A stretch of 64,000 nt of DNA. Origin: Hanstruepera flava (lineage in GTDB: Bacteria > Bacteroidota > Bacteroidia > Flavobacteriales > Flavobacteriaceae). A model generated the notes under the pieces. It saw only the letters and a list, made by a program, of their open reading frames with translations. It made no database searches and had not been told where the DNA came from. The position numbers and the translations under genes are program-made. Shown piece by piece: positions 43,467 through 53,259 of the stretch (its first letter is position 1; every line of letters begins with the position of its first letter). Location: contig NZ_JALJCW010000001.1 of the NCBI RefSeq assembly GCF_023634025.1, positions 1,215,501-1,279,500 of the forward strand, written 5' to 3'.

Positions 43467-44540
43467 ATGAAAAAAGCCATCCTACTATTTGCTGTAATTA
43501 TTACATTTTCAAGTTGCAAAAACAAAGAAGAGTTAAGAGCAATTTCCCAAAAAGAAAACGCTCCAGATTCAACAGAAATACAAAAAACTTCAGAATTTGC
43601 TATTGTTATTCATGGTGGTGCTGGTACTATTTTAAGGAAAAATATGTCTCCAGAAAAGGAAGCTGCTTACAAAGCTAAATTAGAAGAAGCTATACGAGTT
43701 GGATATAACATTTTAAGACACGGTGGATCTAGCTTAGATGCCGTTGAAAAAACCATAAATGTAATGGAAGATTCACCGCTTTTTAATGCTGGAAAAGGAT
43801 CTGTTTTTACCAATGCTGGAACTAATGAACTAGATGCATCCATAATGGATGGAAAAACCTTGAATGCAGGAGCATCAGCAGGAACAAAAACTGTACGGAA
43901 TCCTATAAATTTGGCGCGAGCAATCATGGAAAAATCTCCTCACGTTATGTTGTCTGGTACAGGCGCAGAAACTTTTGCTATGGAACAAGGATTGGAAATT
44001 GTTGACTCCAGTTATTTTTACACGGAAAATCGTTTTCAATCATTACAACGTGTTAAAGACTATGAAGCCAAAAAACAATTGGATGATAAAACAGCTTTTT
44101 ATGACTCAACTATTCAAGACTCAAAATTTGGAACTGTAGGTTGTGCGGCACTAGACAAATATGGTAATCTCGCGGCTGGAACTTCTACTGGCGGCATGAC
44201 CAATAAGCGTTGGGGTAGAGTTGGTGATGCTCCTATTATTGGAGCTGGAACTTATGCTAACAATAATACTTGTGCTGTTTCCAGTACTGGTTGGGGCGAG
44301 TTTTTTATTCGTGCTATGGTTGCTCATGATATTTCGGCTCTAATGGAATATAAGGGCTTAAGTTTAAAAGATGCTGCAAAAGAAGTTATTCAGAAAAAAG
44401 TACCGAATTTAGGTGGTGATGGTGGTATTATAGCAGTTGATAAATATGGTAATGTTGTTATGGAATTTAACACTGCTGGAATGTATCGAGCAACCATGAA
44501 CGATAAAGGAGAACTTCATTTAGGTATTTATAAAAATTAA
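43467..44540 (+). CDS. Lipoprotein isoaspartyl peptidase/L-asparaginase (Ntn hydrolase)
   Basis: 357 residues from ATG 43467; the TTG eight codons earlier is disregarded. The first 17 residues are a lipoprotein signal ending in TFSSC. The plant-type asparaginase fold follows: FAIVIHGGAGT, NAGKGSVFTNAGTNELDASIMDG, and the autoprocessing site DSKFGTVGCAA, where the catalytic Thr would be T223 after cleavage of the precursor. GTSTGGMTNKRWGRVGDAPIIGAGTYA forms the substrate site. Such enzymes cleave beta-aspartyl (isoaspartyl) peptides and asparagine. The lipid anchor would place it in the periplasm or outer membrane. Confidence 0.9.
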   Translation: MKKAILLFAVIITFSSCKNKEELRAISQKENAPDSTEIQKTSEFAIVIHGGAGTILRKNMSPEKEAAYKAKLEEAIRVGYNILRHGGSSLDAVEKTINVMEDSPLFNAGKGSVFTNAGTNELDASIMDGKTLNAGASAGTKTVRNPINLARAIMEKSPHVMLSGTGAETFAMEQGLEIVDSSYFYTENRFQSLQRVKDYEAKKQLDDKTAFYDSTIQDSKFGTVGCAALDKYGNLAAGTSTGGMTNKRWGRVGDAPIIGAGTYANNNTCAVSSTGWGEFFIRAMVAHDISALMEYKGLSLKDAAKEVIQKKVPNLGGDGGIIAVDKYGNVVMEFNTAGMYRATMNDKGELHLGIYKN

Positions 44541-44660
44541 ACTTTAAGTGTTTTTTAACATTTTTAAAAGACTAAACATCTCTACAAAAGCGTAGTTATA
44601 ATTATAAGAAACAACCTACACTTTCTTTTTCTGAAGTTCATTTAAATAAAATCATCAACT

Positions 44661-47600
44661 ATGTCATTAAAAAAACACCTTACTATTGCATTACTTTTCG
44701 CGATAGTTTTATCATGTAAAAAGAAAGATGTTGAAGTAGATAACCTATTTAAATATAGAGATTATATAAATTATACCTCTTCTGGTTTAACTTCTATTGC
44801 AGAACCTATAACTATCAATTTAGCAAATGATGTTGTAGGCTATGAAGTTGGCGAAGAAATCTCTGACAAAATAGTTGCAATTAATCCACATGAAGAGGGT
44901 TCACTAACATTAAAAAATAAACATACACTTGTTTTTATACCTGATGAATATTTAGAACCGGATACAGAATATACAGTAACTGTAAATTTAGAAAAGCTTC
45001 ATAAAACCATTTCTAATGATTTTAAATCTTATTCATTTCAATTTAAAACCATTGCTCCAAATTTTAAAGTTGAGCTTAACACCTTACAATCTTATGAAGC
45101 AAAAGAATGGCAATACTTAAATGCTGTTATTCATTCTGCCGATGTTATTTCATTAAATAATGCCAAACAATTGGTTAAAGCTACACAAAACAATAAAAAT
45201 CTCTCCATTGTATTTAATGAAATTGAAGAAAATACTAAAGTTTTTGAGTTTAAAATTGATAGCATTCATCGAACCATTGATGATTCAGAAATTTTAATAC
45301 AATGGAATGGAAAAGCTATTAAAACAGAAAATAGCGGTGAGCAAACATTTGAAATTCCTGGCATAAATAATTTTTCGGTTATCGATTTAAATATTATTCA
45401 ATATCCAGAACAATATTTGTCAATAAACTTTTCAGATCCGTTAAAAGCGCAACAAAATTTAGACGGTTTAATAACCATTCAAAATGTAAAAAACCCAAAA
45501 TATGTGATAGATGGTAATGTACTAAAAGTGTATCCAGATAACAGATTGGTTGGCGATGTAAAAGTTGATGTTTTTCAAGGTGTATTAAATAGTGAAGATT
45601 ATAAACTTAAAAACCCATTTTCTCAAACCATCAATTTCGAAGATTTAAAACCACAAGTAAGACTTATAAATAACGGAACGATTTTACCGAATTCTAAAGA
45701 ATTAAAATTCAATTTCGAAGCGGTAAATCTAAAAGCCGTTGATGTGAGAATTATTAAAATTTTTGAAGATAACATACTTCAATTTTTACAGGACAATACA
45801 CTTAACAGCAATAACTCTTACAACATAAAAAAAGTTGGTAGACGAATAGCCAAGCAAACTATTTTACTTGAAGACGAAAATAATAATTCAAGAAAATGGA
45901 AAGCCTACAGTATTGACTTATCTAAATTCTTTAAAGCCGATCCAGGCGCCATTTACCGTGTAGAATTAAGCTATAACCGAAGTTATTCTCTCTATTCTTG
46001 TGATGAAAACAATGACACTTCAGATGAATATGATGAATACTACGAAGAAGTCAATTATGATTATAATGAACCATCACTTGAAGATGATGACCTGCGTGAA
46101 GAAGCCTATTGGGATAATTTAGCTTACAGGTATAAAGACTATAACTATAATTGGCGTGAAAGAAACAATCCTTGCCATGATGCTTACTACAGTGAAAACC
46201 GAATAGTTTCTCAAAATTTATTGGCTTCAGATTTAGGGGTTATTGCTAAACAAGGCGCAAATAATTCTTATTATTTTGCCGTAACCAATATCCTAAATAC
46301 TGACCCTGAACCTAATGCTAAAATCACGCTATACAACTTCCAGCAACAACCAATTGGCAATGCAAACACAGATGAACAAGGATTAACTATAATTGATTCT
46401 GATAAACATGCTGCATTTGCAATTGTTTCAAAAGGTAAAAACAAAACTTATGTCAAACTAGCTGATGGCAACTCCTTATCATTAAGTAAGTTTGATGTTT
46501 CTGGTAACAAATTACAACGTGGTTTAAAAGGTTATATTTATGGAGAACGCGGTGTTTGGAGACCTGGTGATTCGCTTCATTTAACATTCATTCTAAACGA
46601 CAACAGCAATAAACTTCCTGAAAATCATCCCGTAAAAATGGAAGTTACAGACCCTAACGGAAAACTTGTTTTTAAAGAGGTTACAAAACTCAATACTGAT
46701 AACTTTTATAAATTCACCGTACCTACATCAACTAATGATAAAACCGGAAATTATAGTGCCAAAGTATCTGTTGGTGGTGCTTCATTTTATAAAGGCTTAA
46801 AGGTTGAAACCATTAAACCAAACCGTTTAAAAATAAAACTAGATTTTGAAAACGATATCCTAACAGGAAAGACACTTCAAAAAGGAACATTGGATGTAAA
46901 ATGGCTTCATGGTGCACCTGCTAAAAACTTAAAAGCTGAAATAAAGGCAAAATTCACAAGTCAACATTCTAGCTTTAAAAAATATCCTAATTACGTATTT
47001 AACGACCCAACACGTGAATTCAAATCTGAAGAAATTACTGTTTTTGAAGGCTCTGTAAATAGTAATGGTATTGCCAATATTAACACAAAAATTGAAGTCG
47101 GTGAAAATGCTCCTGGAATGCTAAATGTTCACTTTTTAACACGTGCTTTTGAAAATGGTGGCGACTTTTCTATGGATGCCTTTACTAAACCCTATGCGCC
47201 TTACGATTCTTTTGTTGGATTGCGTTCGCCAAAAGGTAATGCTTATGGCTCCTATTTTACAGATGAAAATAACACGTTTGATATAGTAGTGGTTGATGCT
47301 CAAGGAAATCCTGTAAAACGCGATGGCCTTGAAGTAAAAATTTATAAAATAGAATGGCGTTGGTGGTGGAATTCCTCTTACGATAATTTATCAAGCTATG
47401 TGTCGAGTACCTATCATAGACCGTATTTAGACACAACTGTTAATACCAATTCAAAAGGAGAAGGTAGTTTTAAAATTAATATTCCAGATAACGAACGTGG
47501 TCGTTACCTAATAAGAGTTACAGATCCAGTAAGTGGTCATGCCACCGGACGAACAGCTTACTTCTATAAAAATTGGTGGCAAAAGGCACCAACTGCTGAC

Positions 47601-50216
47601 AAAGAAGCAGCTAAAATGTTAGTGCTTTCAGCAAACAAAGAAACCTATAATGTTGATGAAACAGCTAAAGTAACATTCCAATCTGGTGATGAAGGACGCG
47701 CTTTAATTAGTATTGAAAACGGAACCGAAGTTTTGAGTCATACTTGGATTAAAACATCAAAAGGAGAAACGGTTGTAGATATTCCTATCACCAAAGAAAT
47801 GGCTCCAAACATTTTTGTAAACATATCATTATTGCAGCCTCATGCCATTTCAGCAAACGATTTGCCAATAAGACTTTATGGTGTTATTCCTGTACTTGTT
47901 GAAGACCCAAATACCAAGCTAGAACCCGTTTTAAAAATGCCAAATACCTTAAAACCTGAACAAGAATTTGAAGTTGAAGTGTCTGAAAAAAATAGTAAAA
48001 CAATGACCTATACTATAGCTATGGTTGAAGAAGGACTGTTAGATTTAACACGCTTTAAAACACCAAATGCTTGGAATGCCTTTTATGCTCGCGAAGCTTT
48101 AGGTGTTAAAACTTGGGATGTGTTTGATGATGTTATTGGTGCTTATAGCGGAAGCATTGATCAAGTGTTCGCTATTGGTGGCGATGGTAGTGCATTAGCA
48201 GGCAAAAACAAAAAAGCAAACCGTTTTAAACCAGTAGTAACTTATTTAGGTCCTTTTTCTTTAAAATCTGGCGAAAAACGTGCCCATAAAATAAAAATGC
48301 CTAACTACATAGGTTCTGTGAGAACAATGGTTGTTGCTGGAAACAGCTCTAGTGAAGCCTATGGCAGTACTGATAAGTCTGTAGAAGTAAAAAAACCTTT
48401 AATGGTTTTAGCCTCTTTGCCACGTAAATTAAGTCCTGGTGAAAAAGTAACACTTCCTGTTACCGTTTTTGCAATGGAAGAAAACGTAAAACAGGTCAAT
48501 ATAAGCCTTAAGTTAAGTAATGGTATCGAAGTATTAGGAGACCAATCAAAATCCCTAACATTTACGCAACCTGATGAGAAAATGACTTATTTTGAACTAG
48601 ATGTTAGTAAAGCCAAAGGCATTAATACTGTTGAAGTTATAGCTAGCGGTAATGGTGAAAAATCAACATATAAAGTAGAACTTGATGTTGAAAACACAAA
48701 CCCAATTACATCTGTTTCAATAGACAAAACCATACAAGCCAATGCTTCTGGCGATATTAGTTTTTCTACCTTTGGTGTTATTGGAAGCAATTCAGCAACT
48801 ATTGAGCTATCTACTATCCCTCCAATCGATTTCTCTAGACGCTTACAATACCTAATACAATATCCACATGGTTGCGTGGAACAAACTACATCAAGTGTGT
48901 TTCCTCAATTGTTCCTCAATGATATTTTCGATCTAGACCAAAGAAAAAAACAAGACATACAAAACAACATTAAAGATGGTATTAAGCGATTGGGGCATTT
49001 TCAAAACCCAAATGGTGGTTTAAGTTATTGGATTGGTGAAAACACAGCTAATGATTGGGGAACCAGTTATGCTGGACACTTCATGATTGAAGCCGAAAAG
49101 AAAGGTTTTGTATTACCACTTACATTTAAAAACAATTGGATAAAATATCAAAAGCAAGAGGCAAGAGACTGGCGCCCAAGGTATCAGAATTACAATTCAG
49201 ATTTGGCACAAGCTTATAGACTTTACACATTGGCATTGGCTGGAAGTCCCGATTTAGCATCCATGAATCGTTTACGAGAGTTTTCTGAACTTTCCAATGA
49301 AGCCAAATGGCGATTGGCAGCTGCTTATGCCCTTGTTGGTCAAAAAGAAGCCAGTGAAAAAATTTCAAGAACGGCTAACATTGAATTCACCTCAAAAAGA
49401 AACAATTATTACACCTATGGCTCGGTAGATAGAAATCGTGCCATGGCTTTGGAAACTATGATTATTACTAACGATTCTCGAGCTAGAGAACTGGCAGTTT
49501 CCATTGCAAAAGAATTGTCAAGTGATAATTGGATGAGCACTCAAACAACTGCATACAGTTTATTGTCCATTGCAAAAATGATAGAGAGTAATGGCGGAAA
49601 GTCTTTAAATATTAATTACAGTATTAACGGTAAAACTGAAACCATAACATCAAATTCTGCTATTGCTCAAAGAGATTTAACTATAGAACAAGGAAGAAAT
49701 ACCGTAAGTTTAAAAAACAATCAAGACAATGTGGTTTATGTTAGGGTATTGAACTCTGGAAAACTACCTTTAGGTAAAGAACTTACCGAACAAAGAGGTT
49801 TGAGCGTATCTATTAGGTACAAAGATTTACGAGGTAATTCCATAAACATTTCCAACCTTAAACAAGGCCAAGATTTTGTTGCTATTGTTACTGTAAGTAA
49901 TTTAAAAAACAATGCTGTGAATGATGTTGCCTTAACCCAAATATTCCCTTCAGGTTGGGAAATTGTCAATACACGATTCACAGATTTTGGCGACTCGACT
50001 GTAAGTCAAGCACGATATACAGATATAAGAGACGATCGTGTTAATTTCTATTTCGACCTTCCTAAAAAAGGAAAACACGGTAGTAAAACGTTTCAAGTCA
50101 TGCTCAATGCGTCATATTTAGGCAAATATTATCTACCTGGTATTCAAGCTGAAGCCATGTATGATAATGATTATTTAGTAAGAACAAAAGGGCAATGGAT
50201 TAGTATAAAAAAATAA
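44661..50216 (+). CDS. Alpha-2-macroglobulin family lipoprotein with thioester motif
   Basis: 1851 residues. The signal is a lipoprotein type (IVLSC, Cys19), so it is anchored in the periplasm. MG domains follow: an MG1-like N-terminus, an Asp/Glu/Tyr-rich acidic patch near 455-480, then MG2 (RGLKGYIYGERGVWRPGDSLHLTF), further beta domains with a bait-region equivalent, the ANT/A2M domain, and the thioester domain with YPHGCVEQTTS, where C1405 and Q1408 would form the thioester. The alpha-6 barrel continues (LGHFQNPNGGLSYW). Bacterial A2Ms trap proteases that enter through a damaged envelope; they are linked to PBP1C, and pbpC lies 3 kb away here. No truncation seen. Confidence 0.93.
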   Translation: MSLKKHLTIALLFAIVLSCKKKDVEVDNLFKYRDYINYTSSGLTSIAEPITINLANDVVGYEVGEEISDKIVAINPHEEGSLTLKNKHTLVFIPDEYLEPDTEYTVTVNLEKLHKTISNDFKSYSFQFKTIAPNFKVELNTLQSYEAKEWQYLNAVIHSADVISLNNAKQLVKATQNNKNLSIVFNEIEENTKVFEFKIDSIHRTIDDSEILIQWNGKAIKTENSGEQTFEIPGINNFSVIDLNIIQYPEQYLSINFSDPLKAQQNLDGLITIQNVKNPKYVIDGNVLKVYPDNRLVGDVKVDVFQGVLNSEDYKLKNPFSQTINFEDLKPQVRLINNGTILPNSKELKFNFEAVNLKAVDVRIIKIFEDNILQFLQDNTLNSNNSYNIKKVGRRIAKQTILLEDENNNSRKWKAYSIDLSKFFKADPGAIYRVELSYNRSYSLYSCDENNDTSDEYDEYYEEVNYDYNEPSLEDDDLREEAYWDNLAYRYKDYNYNWRERNNPCHDAYYSENRIVSQNLLASDLGVIAKQGANNSYYFAVTNILNTDPEPNAKITLYNFQQQPIGNANTDEQGLTIIDSDKHAAFAIVSKGKNKTYVKLADGNSLSLSKFDVSGNKLQRGLKGYIYGERGVWRPGDSLHLTFILNDNSNKLPENHPVKMEVTDPNGKLVFKEVTKLNTDNFYKFTVPTSTNDKTGNYSAKVSVGGASFYKGLKVETIKPNRLKIKLDFENDILTGKTLQKGTLDVKWLHGAPAKNLKAEIKAKFTSQHSSFKKYPNYVFNDPTREFKSEEITVFEGSVNSNGIANINTKIEVGENAPGMLNVHFLTRAFENGGDFSMDAFTKPYAPYDSFVGLRSPKGNAYGSYFTDENNTFDIVVVDAQGNPVKRDGLEVKIYKIEWRWWWNSSYDNLSSYVSSTYHRPYLDTTVNTNSKGEGSFKINIPDNERGRYLIRVTDPVSGHATGRTAYFYKNWWQKAPTADKEAAKMLVLSANKETYNVDETAKVTFQSGDEGRALISIENGTEVLSHTWIKTSKGETVVDIPITKEMAPNIFVNISLLQPHAISANDLPIRLYGVIPVLVEDPNTKLEPVLKMPNTLKPEQEFEVEVSEKNSKTMTYTIAMVEEGLLDLTRFKTPNAWNAFYAREALGVKTWDVFDDVIGAYSGSIDQVFAIGGDGSALAGKNKKANRFKPVVTYLGPFSLKSGEKRAHKIKMPNYIGSVRTMVVAGNSSSEAYGSTDKSVEVKKPLMVLASLPRKLSPGEKVTLPVTVFAMEENVKQVNISLKLSNGIEVLGDQSKSLTFTQPDEKMTYFELDVSKAKGINTVEVIASGNGEKSTYKVELDVENTNPITSVSIDKTIQANASGDISFSTFGVIGSNSATIELSTIPPIDFSRRLQYLIQYPHGCVEQTTSSVFPQLFLNDIFDLDQRKKQDIQNNIKDGIKRLGHFQNPNGGLSYWIGENTANDWGTSYAGHFMIEAEKKGFVLPLTFKNNWIKYQKQEARDWRPRYQNYNSDLAQAYRLYTLALAGSPDLASMNRLREFSELSNEAKWRLAAAYALVGQKEASEKISRTANIEFTSKRNNYYTYGSVDRNRAMALETMIITNDSRARELAVSIAKELSSDNWMSTQTTAYSLLSIAKMIESNGGKSLNINYSINGKTETITSNSAIAQRDLTIEQGRNTVSLKNNQDNVVYVRVLNSGKLPLGKELTEQRGLSVSIRYKDLRGNSINISNLKQGQDFVAIVTVSNLKNNAVNDVALTQIFPSGWEIVNTRFTDFGDSTVSQARYTDIRDDRVNFYFDLPKKGKHGSKTFQVMLNASYLGKYYLPGIQAEAMYDNDYLVRTKGQWISIKK

Positions 50217-50218
50217 CT

Positions 50219-52861
50219 TTAACGTTTTAAGGTAAAATGACCTCTGAATATTTGGTTTTCAATTTGAATAACATACCAATAGTCAGATGTTGGCAATAAT
50301 TGATTTTCAAAAGTGCCATCCCATGAAAAAGCTTGGTTTACTGAACGCTTTATGAGCTTTCCGTACCTATCATAAATAGTAACTTCAGAATTAGGGTAGC
50401 TTTCAATTCCTTTTAGGGTAAATATGTCATTTTGACCATCATTGTTTGGCGTGAAAAACTTTGGAATCACAAAATGTAAATATTCCAATGAAGCTTGACC
50501 ACAACCATCCCTTTCTCTAACATATACTGTATACAAACCGCTCTCAACTTCAAAAATATTGTTAGCTTGATATGAAATACCATCTAAAGAATACTCAAAA
50601 TTTCCTACAATTGTTGTTAAAATTTCAATTTGAAATCCATTTGAATTTATAGATTCAATAACTGGATTATTTATTTGAGTTAATTCGATTGTTTTTGTTG
50701 AAGAGCAATTATTACTATCTGTCACTACAACAGTATAAGTGCCTGGTGTATCTACTTCTATTTGTGGAGTAGTTTCTCCTGTGCTCCACAAATAAGTTAC
50801 ATTTGAAATGTTAGCATCTAAAATAATGGTATCGTCTTCGCAAAATGTTAGAAATTCATCTTCTACATCAGGAAATTCGTTTCCAGCAATCAGGCTCACA
50901 GCTGTTCGTGTTGTTGATTTACAGTTTGTTACTTCATCAAATGCCTCGGCATAATAAGTTCCTGGAGTACTTGTAGTATAAGTTGCACTGTTACTTGCTA
51001 AAAGCGTTCCTCCTGTAGCTTCATCAAACCAATCTACTCTAACGCCAAATGGAACTGAAACACTCAAGTCTCCAGTAGACGTATTACAACTCACACCAAT
51101 ATCCCCTTCACTAATCGGTGGATTAGGGCTAGTGTTAAAAACTTCAATTTGTACGCTACTAATTGACGTACATCCACTGCTTAATATAATGGATTCAGCA
51201 AAATAAAAGCCTGCACTTGTTGCCGAATAAACAGGGCTATCAGACAACAATAAAGTACCATTATTATCATACCAATTTACAGAAATCCCAGAAGGTACTG
51301 TAACAGTTAAAATAGCTTCATTTGTTGTACAGTTTAATTCCACATCACCATTGCTTATTGGAGCATTAGGCCTCACAGTTGAAACCGAAACTGGAGTCCT
51401 AATTAAAGAAATGCAACCTGTAGTGTTATCTAATGCTTCTGCATAAAAAGTAGCATTTCCAATAGAGGTTGTAAAAGTTGAACTGTCTGCTAATAAGAGA
51501 TTACCATCTATTGGTGAATCATACCAATCTACAGTAACTCCATTTGGAATTGTTACCGATAATTCTGCCTGATTAGTAGTGCAATTAAATTCAACATCAC
51601 CATTACTTATAGGAGAATCAGGGTCTATTCGACTAATACTTACAGCTGTTCTTGTTAAAGATCTACAACCTGTTGAAACGTTTACAGTTTCAGCATAAAA
51701 TGTACCTGATTCACTTGTTGAATAATATATAGTGTTATTGGCTTGCAATAGAATTCCGTTAGTTGGTGAATCGTACCAATTTACTGTAAAACCATTTGGA
51801 GCTGAAACAGATAATATAGCTTGATTGATATCACAATTAAACAAAACATCTCCATTACTAGCAGGTGGATCAATATCAGGCTGAACAACAATTTCAAAAA
51901 CTTCTGAAATAGTATTACAAGAATCATTAGCTAAATTAATTGGGCTTTCTGCTACTTTTACACGATAATATTGAGTTGTTAAAATATTATTTACTTGATA
52001 TGTTTGATTGGTTTCACTGGGTATATCGGACCAATTAGTTCCATCAATACTCTCCTGCCATTGATAAAAATGTGAATTAAAAACTGAAAAATCTGGTATA
52101 GCTTCAAGAGTTGTTGAGTATGGTATTTCAGAAGGGCAAACTGAAATGCTTGTGTTAGAAAAAGTATCTTCAATCGATATAAAATCACCACAGGTTTTAA
52201 AAACGATATCATCAATAGCTAAATCGTTTCCACAGCCACCAACACCGTTGTTTATCATTTTTAGAATTACAGATGTCTGATTTGGAAGTGTTTGAAAAAC
52301 CAAAGCATATTGTTCCCAATTAGGATTATTTGTTTCATAAATGTCTCCCGTATTTCCTGATGCTAATAAATTTGTGTTAGTGTTATCCCAAATTTCAAAC
52401 CCAACATTTATAGGTATTGTTCCTGTTGGCTGAGTAGAGCAAAAACTATTTGCTATAACTAGATTAATCAACCAAGCGGAAAATTCATAAGTTGTATTCT
52501 CACATAAACCAGAAATATTGGTGCTGTAAAACTCTCCAGCAGAAAATCCTGCATTAACAATCAAGCACTTCCCATTACTATCTTCTACTGTATGATCTTG
52601 AATTTGATGCCAATCAAATGCATTACCAAATGTACTATTTGAAACTGTATAAAATCCATCTTCAGGATATTGATTTGCAAACGGATAAGTAGTTGTTCCT
52701 ATTGGCAAAGAACTAAAGGATGTCCCTGTCCCAAAAGTCTCTATAAAAATAGGATCGCCAGAATTACCTCCACAAAATCCTAATTGAGCACTACTTCTAT
52801 TAGTAGAAAAATAAAAGCATAGAATTAGGATAACTTTAAGAAAAATTGTGCAATGTTTCAC
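50219..52861 (-). CDS. Large surface protein with Ig-like repeats and CHU_C (T9SS type B) sorting domain
   Basis: 880 residues, starting at GTG 52861 (no better in-frame ATG before the signal peptide). Signal to about SSAQ, then a lectin- or fibronectin-like region of about 200 residues (NTTYEFSAWLINL, GGCGNDLAIDDIVF), a segment with WQESIDGTNWSD, four tandem repeats of about 83 residues at about 328-657 (each with P-x-SNGDV, N-C-T, WYD and a FYAE or YYAE strand), a PKD-like module (YLWSTGETTPQIEV), and a C-terminal CHU_C domain (PKFFTPNNDGQNDIFTLKG...). The type B sorting signal directs it through the type IX system to the cell surface. Convergent with A2M, 2 bp apart. Confidence 0.88.
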   Translation of the reverse strand: MKHCTIFLKVILILCFYFSTNRSSAQLGFCGGNSGDPIFIETFGTGTSFSSLPIGTTTYPFANQYPEDGFYTVSNSTFGNAFDWHQIQDHTVEDSNGKCLIVNAGFSAGEFYSTNISGLCENTTYEFSAWLINLVIANSFCSTQPTGTIPINVGFEIWDNTNTNLLASGNTGDIYETNNPNWEQYALVFQTLPNQTSVILKMINNGVGGCGNDLAIDDIVFKTCGDFISIEDTFSNTSISVCPSEIPYSTTLEAIPDFSVFNSHFYQWQESIDGTNWSDIPSETNQTYQVNNILTTQYYRVKVAESPINLANDSCNTISEVFEIVVQPDIDPPASNGDVLFNCDINQAILSVSAPNGFTVNWYDSPTNGILLQANNTIYYSTSESGTFYAETVNVSTGCRSLTRTAVSISRIDPDSPISNGDVEFNCTTNQAELSVTIPNGVTVDWYDSPIDGNLLLADSSTFTTSIGNATFYAEALDNTTGCISLIRTPVSVSTVRPNAPISNGDVELNCTTNEAILTVTVPSGISVNWYDNNGTLLLSDSPVYSATSAGFYFAESIILSSGCTSISSVQIEVFNTSPNPPISEGDIGVSCNTSTGDLSVSVPFGVRVDWFDEATGGTLLASNSATYTTSTPGTYYAEAFDEVTNCKSTTRTAVSLIAGNEFPDVEDEFLTFCEDDTIILDANISNVTYLWSTGETTPQIEVDTPGTYTVVVTDSNNCSSTKTIELTQINNPVIESINSNGFQIEILTTIVGNFEYSLDGISYQANNIFEVESGLYTVYVRERDGCGQASLEYLHFVIPKFFTPNNDGQNDIFTLKGIESYPNSEVTIYDRYGKLIKRSVNQAFSWDGTFENQLLPTSDYWYVIQIENQIFRGHFTLKR
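50890..51880 (-). repeat. Four tandem coding repeats of about 250 bp in the CHU_C protein
   Basis: Each unit of about 80-85 residues begins with a Pro-Asn/Asp-x-Pro-Ile-Ser-Asn-Gly-Asp-Val type strand, has a conserved Cys pair and a WYDS or WYDN turn, and ends in a Thr-Ala-Val-Ser strand. The units are diverged (about half of positions differ by eye), so they are old duplications, not recent expansions. Confidence 0.8.
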
Positions 52862-52926
52862 GTTATAAAGATAGATATTAAGCTTGCAAAATTTTATATT
52901 AGTAAATGATTAACGCCAAAAACCTA

Positions 52927-52942
52927 ACGAAATCGTTTTCGT
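52927..52942. promoter_or_regulatory. Inverted repeat ACGAAA-N4-TTTCGT before the ABM gene
   Basis: Six-base arms, four-base spacer, ending 5 bp before ATG 52948. May be an operator or a leader hairpin; short. Confidence 0.3.
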
Positions 52943-52947
52943 AAAAA

Positions 52948-53259
52948 ATGAAAAATTTGATTAAACCATATTATGCAGTCATTTTCACTTCAACTCAAAA
53001 AGAGCATATTGAAGGTTATGCAGAAATGACAAACCAAATGGAAGCACTTGCCAAAACTCAAGACGGCTTTTTAGGTATGGATAGCGCAAGAAACGAAGTT
53101 GGAATTACAGTGAGCTATTGGGAAAGTCTGGAAGCTATAAAAAACTGGAAACAGCACACCGATCATCTAGTAGCGCAACAAAAAGGCAGACAAGATTGGT
53201 ACAGTTGGTACAATGTGAAAATTTGCAAAGTAGAACGTGAGTATGAGTTTAGTTCGTGA
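52948..53259 (+). CDS. Antibiotic biosynthesis monooxygenase (ABM)-type protein
   Basis: 103 residues. The ferredoxin-like ABM pattern is present: KPYYAVIFTSTQ, then a helix (EHIEGYAEMTNQMEALAKTQDGFLGMDSARNEV) and VSYWESLEAIKNWKQHTDHLVAQQKGR, and a final YNVKICKVEREY strand. Similar small proteins are heme-, flavin- or quinol-linked oxygenases or are of unknown function; no cofactor site is visible. Its TGA overlaps the GTG of pbpC by four bases (GTGA), so the two genes are coupled. Confidence 0.82.
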   Translation: MKNLIKPYYAVIFTSTQKEHIEGYAEMTNQMEALAKTQDGFLGMDSARNEVGITVSYWESLEAIKNWKQHTDHLVAQQKGRQDWYSWYNVKICKVEREYEFSS

